Shown here: piece by piece, positions 56,095 to 64,000 of the stretch
Layout of the letters: every line of letters starts with the position of its first letter
Numbering within the stretch: position 1 is the stretch's first letter
Source of the DNA: Amaurobius ferox
Lineage: Eukaryota > Arthropoda > Arachnida > Araneae > Amaurobiidae
NCBI GenBank assembly: GCA_951213105.1
Contig: OX578134.1
Span: 136,313,293-136,377,292 of the forward strand
Reading direction: 5' to 3'
Length of the DNA: 64,000 nt
Notes under the pieces: model-generated
The model's input: the letters and a program-made list of their open reading frames with translations, nothing else
Told to the model about the DNA's origin: nothing
Databases searched by the model: none
Position numbers and translations under genes: made by a program

Positions 56095-58621
56095 TATATA
56101 CTAATTGCCAAGTGTCCGTCTGTCTGTCTGTCTGTCACGCTTTTTTCAGGCACTTCCCGAATAGATAGAGACTTGCAATTTGGTACACGGCTCGGTCGTT
56201 CGATAAAAACCCCTGGAAAAATCGAATTTTTCGAAAACGTTCTATAGAGGGGGTGCCCCACACCAAAACGTTCGAAAAGTGAAATGATGAGAAAGCATAC
56301 TTTGCAATAAGATAGAGACTTCAACTTTGGTGTATGGGTAAACTATTCGAAAAGAAGAAAGTGTGCAATTTCAGATTTCCAATATTTTCTACCTTAGGGG
56401 GTGCCCCACACCAAAACGTTCGAAAAGTGAAATGATGGGAGTGCATACTTTGCAATGAGATAGAGACTTCAAATTTGGTGTATGGGTAAATTACTCAAAA
56501 GAAAGAAAGTGTGCAATTTCAGATTTCCAATATTTTCTACCTTAGGGGGTGCCCCACACCGAAACGTTCGAAAAGTGAAATGATGAGAAAGCATACTTTG
56601 CAATGAGATAGAGACTTCAAATTTGGTGTATGGGTAAATCATTCGAAAAGAAGAAAGTGTGCAATTTCAGATTTCCAATATTTTCTACCTTAGGGGGTGT
56701 CGCACACCAAAACTTTCGGAAAGTGAAATGATAAGAAAGCAGGCTTTGTGATGAGATAAAGGCTTCAAATTTGGTGTATGGGTAAATCGTTCGAAAGGAA
56801 GAAAGTGCGTAATTTCACATTTCCAATATTTTCTACTTAAGGGGGTGCCGCACACCAAAACGTTCGAAAAGTGATATGATGGGAAAGCATGCTTTGCGAT
56901 GAGATAGAGACTTCAAATTTATTGTATGGGTAAATCGTTTGAAAGGAAGACAGTGTGCAGTTTCAGATTTCCAATATTTTCTACTTAAGGGGGTGTCGCA
57001 CATCAAAACTTTCGAGAAGTGAAATAAATGATAGGAAAACATGCTTTGCGATGAGATAGGGACTTCAAATTTGGTATATGGGTAAATCGTTCGAAAGGAA
57101 GAAAGTGTGCAATTTCAGATTTCCAATATTTTCTACTTCGAAAGGGGGGTGCCGCACACCAAAACGTTCGAAAAGTTAAATGATTGGAAAGCAGGCTTTG
57201 CAATGAGATAGAGACTTCAAATTTGATGTATGGGTAAATCGTTCGAAAGGAAGAAAGTGTGCACTAACAGATAACCAATATTTTCTATACTTAAGGGGGT
57301 GCCGCACACCAAAATGTTCGATGTACAAGAAAATGAGAAACGTCTTCTTTAAAATTTGATAGAGGCTTAAAATTAGGTATATGGACTAATTATTTGATGA
57401 AAACATCTAAGACGAAGTTAGTTTTTCAAAAACGTTCGTTTAAGGGGGGTGTTCTAAAGGAAAACGTTCGAAAGGTGAATTGATAAGAAAACATACTGCG
57501 GGATGAGATAGAGATTTGAAATTTGGTGTACTGGTAGATAGTTTGGAAGGAAGAAAGTGTACAATTTCAGTTTTCCAATATTTTATACTTTAGGGGGTGT
57601 TGCACACAAAAATATCCGATTTTCGGAATGAAGTAGAAATATCCCTTTTAGAACGTGAGAGTGGCTTGATATTTGGTATATGGGCGAATCATTTGATAGA
57701 AAACCCAAGAAGAATGGAGTTTTTCAAAAATATATATTTAAGGGGGGTGGGTACTCCACAAAAAAACATTCGAAGGATGAAATGATAGAAAAAGTATACT
57801 TCGCGATGAGTTAGAGACTTCAAATTTGGTATACGTGTATATAGTTTGAAAAGAAGAAAGTGTGCAATTTCAGTTTACAAACATTTGCTATTGTAGGGGG
57901 TGCCGCACACTAAAATGTTCGATTTCACGAACAACTGAAAAACGCCTCCTTTAGAGTGTGATAGAAGCTTGAAATTTAGTATATGGGCTAATCATTTGAT
58001 AAAAAACCTTAAGATTATTACGGTTTTTCAAAAATGATCATTTAAGGGGGGTGCAACACAGAAAAACGTAAAAACGTTCGAAATAAGAAGTGATAGAAAA
58101 ACATGCTCCACATTAGGATTTAGACATCAAATTTGGTGTACTGGTAGATTCTTTGAAAGGAAGAAAGTGTGCAAATTTCAGATTTACAATATTTGCTACT
58201 TAAGGGGGTGCCGCACGCTAATATGTTCGATTTTCGGAATAAATGAGACACTCTTGCTTTTAAATGTGATAGAGGCTTGATATTTGGTATATGGGCCAAT
58301 CATCTGATAAAAAAAAATACGAACTGCGTTTTTAAAAAATGTTTATTTATGGGGGTGCTCCAAAGAAAAATTTTCGAAAGGAAAGATGATAAAATAGTAT
58401 GCTTCGAGATGAGATAGAGACTTTAATTTGGTGTACTGGTAGATAAGTCGAAAGGACGACGTGCGCAACTTACATTTTACAATAATTTCTTCTTTAGGGG
58501 CTTCTGCACACTAAAATATTCGATTTGCCGAATAAATGTGAAACACGAATTATTCAAAAATTCACTTTATCCAGGAGGTGCTTATTGCGAGACCGTTGAT
58601 TTTCAACGGGTATTCGGCTAC
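56095..58621 (+). mobile_element. Tandem Helitron-like unit 2 (longest)
   Basis: Joined directly to unit 1 as CTAG|TATATACTAATTGCC, lacking the first four bases of the start. Its extra length comes from a run of 148-bp subrepeats at 56401-57149. It ends CCGTTGATTTTCAACGG then TATTCGGCTA(C). Confidence 0.8.
56401..57149. repeat. 148-bp tandem subrepeat
   Basis: The start phrase GTGCCCCACACC or GTGYCGCACACC lies at 56401, 56549, 56697, 56845 and 56993, each exactly 148 bp from the last. The next is at 57149 after small insertions. Each unit carries ACGTTCGAAAAGTGAAATGA, GATGAGATAGAGACTTCAAA and TTTCCAATATTTTCTAC. Type-2 units (TTCGATTTACCGAATAAATG...) alternate with them elsewhere in the array. 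Confidence 0.9.
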
Positions 58622-60497
58622 TCTATATATACTAATTGCCAAGTGTCCGTCTGTCTGTCTGTCCGTCTGTCTGTCACACTTTTTTAGGCCCTTCCCGAAT
58701 AGATAGAGACTTGCAATTTGGTACACGGCTCGGTCGTTCGATAAAACCCCCTGGAAAAATCGATTTTTCGAAAACATTCTATAGAGGTGGGTGCCCCACA
58801 TCAAAACGTTCGAAAAGTGAAATGATGGGAAAGCAAGCTTTGCGATGAGATAGAGGCTTCACATTTGGTGTATTGGTAAACCGTTTGAAAAGGTAAAAGT
58901 GTACAATTTCAGATTTCGAGTATTTTCTATTTATGGGGGGTGACGCACAACAAAATGTTCGATTTACCGAATAAATGAGAAAAGGCTACTTTAAAATTTG
59001 ATACAGGCTTGAAATCTGTTATATGGGCTAATCATTTGAAGAAAACACCCAAAATGAATATAGTTTTCTAAAATGTTCGTTTAGGGGGTGCTCCACACCA
59101 AAACGTTCGAAAAGTGAAATGATAGGAAAGTATGCTTTGCGATAAGATAGAGACTTGAAATTTGGTGTATGGGTAAACCGTTTCAAAGGAAGAAAGTGTA
59201 CAATTTCAAATTTCGAATATTTTCTACTTAAGGGGGTGCTGCACACCAAAATGTTGGATTTATCGAATAAATGAGAAACGGCTACCTTAAAATTTGATAG
59301 AGGCTTGAAATTTGGTATATGGGCTAATCATTTGATGAAAACACCCAAAACGAATATAGTTTTCTAAAATGTTCGTTTAGCGGGTGCTCCACACCAAAAC
59401 GTTCGAAAAGTGAAATGATAGAAAAGTATGCTTTGCGATAAGATCGAGACCTCAAATTTGGTGTATGGGTAAACTGTTTGAATGGAAGAAAGTATACAAT
59501 TTCAGATTTCGAATATTTTCTACTTAAAGGGGTGCCGCACACCGAATTGTTCGATTTATCGAATAAATGAGAAACGACTACATTAAAACTTGATAGAGGC
59601 TTGATATTTGGCATATGGACGAATAATGTGATAGTAAACCCAATTAAAATGGATTTTTTCAGAAATGCATATTCAAGGGGGTGGGTACTGTACACAAAAA
59701 CATTCGAAAGGTGAATTGATAGTAAAAGCATGCTTTTCAATGAGATAGAGACTTCAAATATGGTGTAGGGGTAAATAGTTGGAAAGGTAGAAAGTGTGCA
59801 ATTTCAGTTTTCCAACATTTGCTATTGTAGGGGGAGCCGCTCACTAAAATATTCGATTTGTCAAACAAACTGAAAACGCCTCCTTTTCAATGTAATAGAG
59901 GCTTGAAATTTAGTATATGGGCTCATCATTTGAAAAACAAACCCAAGATGAATACGGTTTTTCAAAAGTGTTTATTTAAGAGGGTGCAACACAGAAAAAC
60001 GTCCAAAAGAAGAAGTGATAGAAGATAGTTTGAAAGGAAGAATGTGTGCATTTTCAGATTTCCAATATTTGCTACTTTAGGGTGTGCCGTACACCAATAT
60101 GTTGGATTTTTCGAATAATGAGACACGCTTCCTTTTAAATGTGATACAGGCTTGATATTTGGTATATACACCAATCATCAGATAAAAAACTCAAGATAAA
60201 CAGAGTTTTTTAGAAATGTTCATTTATGGATCTGCTCCACAGAAAAACATTCGAAAGGGGAAATGATAAATTAGTATGCTTCGGGCTAAGATAGAGACTT
60301 TAATTTGGTGTGCGGGTAGATAGTTCTAAAGGAAGAAGTGCGCAATTTAAGTTTTCCAATATTCTCTTCTTCAGGCGTTCTGCGCACCAAAATATTCGAG
60401 TTGCCGAATAAATGTGAAACGTGAATTATTTAAAAATTTGCATTATTCAGGTGTTGCTTATTGTGAGACAGTTGATATTCAACGGGTATTCTTTTAG
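58622..60497 (+). mobile_element. Tandem Helitron-like unit 3
   Basis: Has the complete start TCTATATATACTAATTGCC after CTAC, and alternating type-1 and type-2 subrepeats. The 3' end is degraded (CAGTTGATATTCAACGGG, TATTCTTTTAG). Confidence 0.78.
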
Positions 60498-62268
60498 TAT
60501 ATACTAATCGCCAAGTGTCCGTCTGTCTGACTGTCCGTCTGCCTGTCACGCTTTTTTTAGGCACATCCCAAAGAGATAGAGACTTGCAATTTGGTACACG
60601 GCTCAGTCTTTCGATGAAATCCCCTGTACAAATCGAATTTTTCGAAAACGTTCTCTAGAGGTGGTGCCCCACGCCAAAAAGTTCGAAAAGTTAAATGATA
60701 GGAAAGCATGCTTTACGATGAGATAGAAACTTCAAATTTGGTGTATAGGTAAATCGTTCGAAGGGAAGAAAGTGTGCAATTTCCGATTTCCGATATTTTC
60801 TACTTAAGGGGGTGCCGCACACTAAAACGTTCAAAAAGTGAAATGATATGAAAGCATGCTTTGCGATGAGACAGAGATTTCAAATTTGGTGTATGGGTAA
60901 ACAGTTCAAAATGAAGAAGGTGTGTAATTTCATATTTCCAATATTTTGTATTTAAGGGGTGCCGCACACCAAAATGTTCGATTTACCGAATAAATGAGAA
61001 AAGGCTCTTTTAAAATTTGATGGCGGCATGAAATTCGGTATATGGGCTAATTTTTTGACGAAAACACCCAAGACGAATATAGTTTTTCAAAAATGCTCGT
61101 TTAAGGGGGTGCTCCAGAGTAAGATGCTCGAAAAGTGAATAGATGAAAACCATAATTCGGAATGAGATAGAGATATCAAATTTGGTGTAAGGGTAAATAG
61201 TTTGGAAGGAAGAAAGTGTATAATTTCAGTTTACCAAAATTTTCTACTTTAGGGGGTGCCCCACACTAAAATTTTCGATTTTCGGAATAAAGGAGAAACG
61301 CCCCTTTTAAAACGTGATAGAGGCTTGATATTTGGTATATGGGCGAATCGTCTCATAGAAATCACAAAAAGAATAGATTTTTTCAAAAATGTATAGTTAT
61401 GGCGGTGGGTACGCCACACAAAAGCATTCGAAAGATGAAATACTAGAAAAGCATAGTTCACGCTGAGATAGAGACTTCAAATTTGGAGTACGGGTAAAAA
61501 GCTGGAAAGGAGGAAAGTGTGCAATTTCAGTTTTCCAACATTTGCTATTGTAGAGGGTGCCGCTCAATAAAATTTTCGATTCGCCGAACAAATGAAAAAC
61601 GCCTCCTTTACAATGTGATAGAAGCTTGAAATTTAGTATATGGACTAACTATTTGACAAAAAAACCAAATATGAATACCGTTTGACAAAAATGTTCATTA
61701 ACGGGGTGCTACAGAGAAAAGCGTTCGAAAAGTGAAGTGATAGAAAAAACATGCTTCTCGCTAGTATAGAGACTTCAAATTTGGTGTACGGGTAGATAGT
61801 TTGAAAGGAAGAAAAAGTGAAATTTCAGATTTCCAATATTTGCTACTTTAAAGGGTGCCGCACACTAATATGTTCGATTTTCGGAATAAATGAGGCACAC
61901 TTCCTTTTAAATGTGACAGAGGCTTGATATTAGGTATATGGGCCAATCATCTCATAAAAAACCCAAGACAAAGAGAGTTTTTCAAAAATGTTCATTTATG
62001 GGTGTGCTTCACAGAAAAAAATTCCAAAGGAGAAATTATAATATAGGGGTGCATCGGGATGAGATAGACTTTAATGTGGTATATGCTAAATAATTCGAAA
62101 GGAAGAAATGCGCAAATTTAGTTTCCCAATATTTTCTTCTTTAGGGGATTCTGCACACCAAAATATTCGATTTGTCGAATAAATGTGACACGCGAATTAT
62201 TAAAAAATTTACATTAATCAGGGGTTGCTTATTGCGAGACCGTTGATTTTCAACGGGTATTCGGCTAG
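60498..62268 (+). mobile_element. Tandem Helitron-like unit 4
   Basis: Begins TATACTAATCGCCAAGTG and ends with CCGTTGATTTTCAACGG, TATTCGGCTAG. From 60903 on it is nearly identical to unit 5 at an offset of 1798 bp. Confidence 0.8.
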
Positions 62269-64000
62269 TATATACTAATTGCCAAGTGTCCGTCTGTCTG
62301 TCTGTCCGTCTGTCTATCTGTCTGTCTGTCACGCCTTTTTTAGGCACTTCCCGAATAGATAGAGACTTGCAATTTGGTACACGGCTCGGGCGTTCGAGAA
62401 AACCCTCTGGAAAAATCGAATTTTTCGAAAACGTTCTTTAGAGGGTGGGGGGCACACCTAAACGTTCCACAATAAAACGTTCGAAAAGTGAAATGATGGG
62501 AAAGCATGCTTTGCGAGGAGATAGAGACTTCAAATTTGGTGAATTGGTAAATCATTCGAAAGGAAGAAAGTGTACAGTTTCAGATTTCCAATATTTTCTA
62601 CTTAAGAGGATGACGCACTCTAAAACGTTCGAAAAGTGAAATGATAGGAAAGCATGCTTTGCGATGAGATAGGGACTTCAAATTTGGTGTATGGGTAAAC
62701 AGTTCAAAATGAAGAAGGTGTGTAATTTCATATTTCCAATATTTTGTATTTAAGGGGTGCCGCACACCAAAATGTTCGATTTACCGAATAAATGAGAAAA
62801 GGCTCTTTTAAAATTTGATGGCGGCATGAAATTCGGTATATGGGCTAATTATTTGACGAAAACACCCAAGACGAATATAGTTTTTCAAAAATGCTCGTTT
62901 AAGGGGGTGCTCCAGAGTAAGATGCTCGAAAAGTGAATAGATGAAAACCATAATTCGGAATGAGATAGAGATATCAAATTTGGTGTAAGGGTAAATAGTT
63001 TGGAAGGAAGAAAGTGTATAATTTCAGTTTACCAAAATTTTCTACTTTAGGGGGTGCCCCACACTAAAATTTTCGATTTTCGGAATAAAGGAGAAACGCC
63101 CCTTTTAAAACGTGATAGAGGCTTGATATTTGGTATATGGGCGAATCGTCTCATAGAAATCACAAAAAGAATAGATTTTTTCAAAAATGTATAGTTATGG
63201 CGATGGGTACGCCACACAAAAGCATTCGAAAGATGAAATACTAGAAAAGCATAGTTCACGCTGAGATAGAGACTTCAAATTTGGAGTACGGGTAAAAAGC
63301 TGGAAAGGAGGAAAGTGTGCAATTTCAGTTTTCCAACATTTGCTATTGTAGAGGGTGCCGCTCAATAAAATTTTCGATTCGCAGAACAAATGAAAAACGC
63401 CTCCTTTACAATGTGATAGAAGCTTGAAATTTAGTATATGGACTAACTATTTGACAAAAAAACCAAATATGAATACCGTTTGACAAAAATGTTCATTAAC
63501 GGGGTGCTACAGAGAAAAGCGTTCGAAAAGTGAAGTGATAGAAAAAACATGCTTCTCGCTAGTATAGAGACTTCAAATTTGGTGTACGGGTAGATAGTTT
63601 GAAAGGAAGAAAAAGTGAAATTTCAGATTTCCAATATTTGCTACTTTAAAGGGTGCCGCACACTAATATGTTCGATTTTCGGAATAAATGAGGCACACTT
63701 CCTTTTAAATGTGACAGAGGCTTGATATTAGGTATATGGGCCAATCATCTCATAAAAAACCCAAGACAAAGAGAGTTTTTCAAAAATGTTCATTTATGGG
63801 TGTGCTTCACAGAAAAAAATTCCAAAGGAGAAATTATAATATAGGGGTGCATCGGGATGAGATAGACTTTAATGTGGTATATGCTAAATAATTCGAAAGG
63901 AAGAAATGCGCAAATTTAGTTTCCCAATATTTTCTTCTTTAGGGGATTCTGCACACCAAAATATTCGATTTGTCGAATAAATGTGAAACGCGAATTATTA
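62269..64000 (+). mobile_element. Tandem Helitron-like unit 5, cut by the window edge
   Basis: Same start and (TCTG)n as the others. From 62701 to the edge it copies unit 4 with only a handful of differences (for example GGCGATGGG for GGCGGTGGG). The array continues beyond the window. Confidence 0.8.

Noticed and set aside
54289..63389. Many minus-strand frames with phrases such as SRKYWKSEIAHFLPFERF.
   Set aside because: They come from the 148-bp subrepeats, whose length is not a multiple of three. None continues through a unit and no start or domain is shared beyond the repeat.

Overview
This is AT-rich, gene-poor eukaryotic DNA, most likely from an arthropod and probably a spider. The reasons are a single-exon gustatory-receptor-type gene lying among its own local duplicates, tRNA-derived SINEs, Helitrons with arthropod-style ends, and very little other coding sequence. 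'Arthropod' is well supported; 'spider' is inference. Two family names used below are mine: 'X' and 'Y' are interspersed repeats that I could not match to a named class.

Positions 1-29,000 are a locally duplicated chemoreceptor neighbourhood. The only intact gene is at 17576-18745 (389 aa, gustatory-receptor-like). The last 35 codons of a second copy lie at 1-105, and a third, broken copy lies at 22385-25085. Each copy is followed by degenerate repeats of about 205-215 bp, and both the upstream and downstream flanks recur (12340-13400, 16215-17575 and 19300-22360; 106-5110 and 25086-27120). These paralogous blocks act as unoccupied reference sites that show exactly what was inserted into the other copy: a SINE at 1377-1600 and an X element at 19754-20539.

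X copies occur throughout (2630-3618, 8047-12286, 19754-20539, 27130-27591, 29951-32366, 35866-37597, 41948-42823, 48952-49919, 50697-52519). X begins with a hairpin built on TACTTTCC and ends in a second short hairpin followed by CAGA and a T-run. It carries a CA/GT microsatellite and a CGCCAAATTGA-type minisatellite. It is a target for later elements: a 3.3-kb Helitron lies inside one copy and a 1.23-kb hAT-like element inside another.

Positions 13,400-15,040 hold tRNA-derived SINEs, including a remarkable array. Six inserts of 20 to about 290 bp all sit in the same 11-bp target, CAGTTTTGTGT, which is present seven times. The SINE 3' tail forms a hairpin whose stem shows compensating changes, and units of about 60 bp consisting almost only of that hairpin are themselves mobile, with target-site duplications at 39957-40015 and 53036-53099.

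Positions 39,100-53,800 hold three copies of repeat Y. The middle one contains a broken transposase-like gene on the minus strand (49977 down to about 45830), split by an X element and carrying a premature stop and frameshifts. Two short Helitrons lie at 42828-44404.

Positions 54,292-64,000 are a head-to-tail array of five Helitron-like units (1.8-2.5 kb, the last cut by the window edge). Their interiors are built from subrepeats with an exact 148-bp period in places. Units 4 and 5 are nearly identical, so the array is still changing. Apart from the receptor, no intact protein gene can be defended. No rRNA genes, functional tRNAs or CRISPR arrays were seen.
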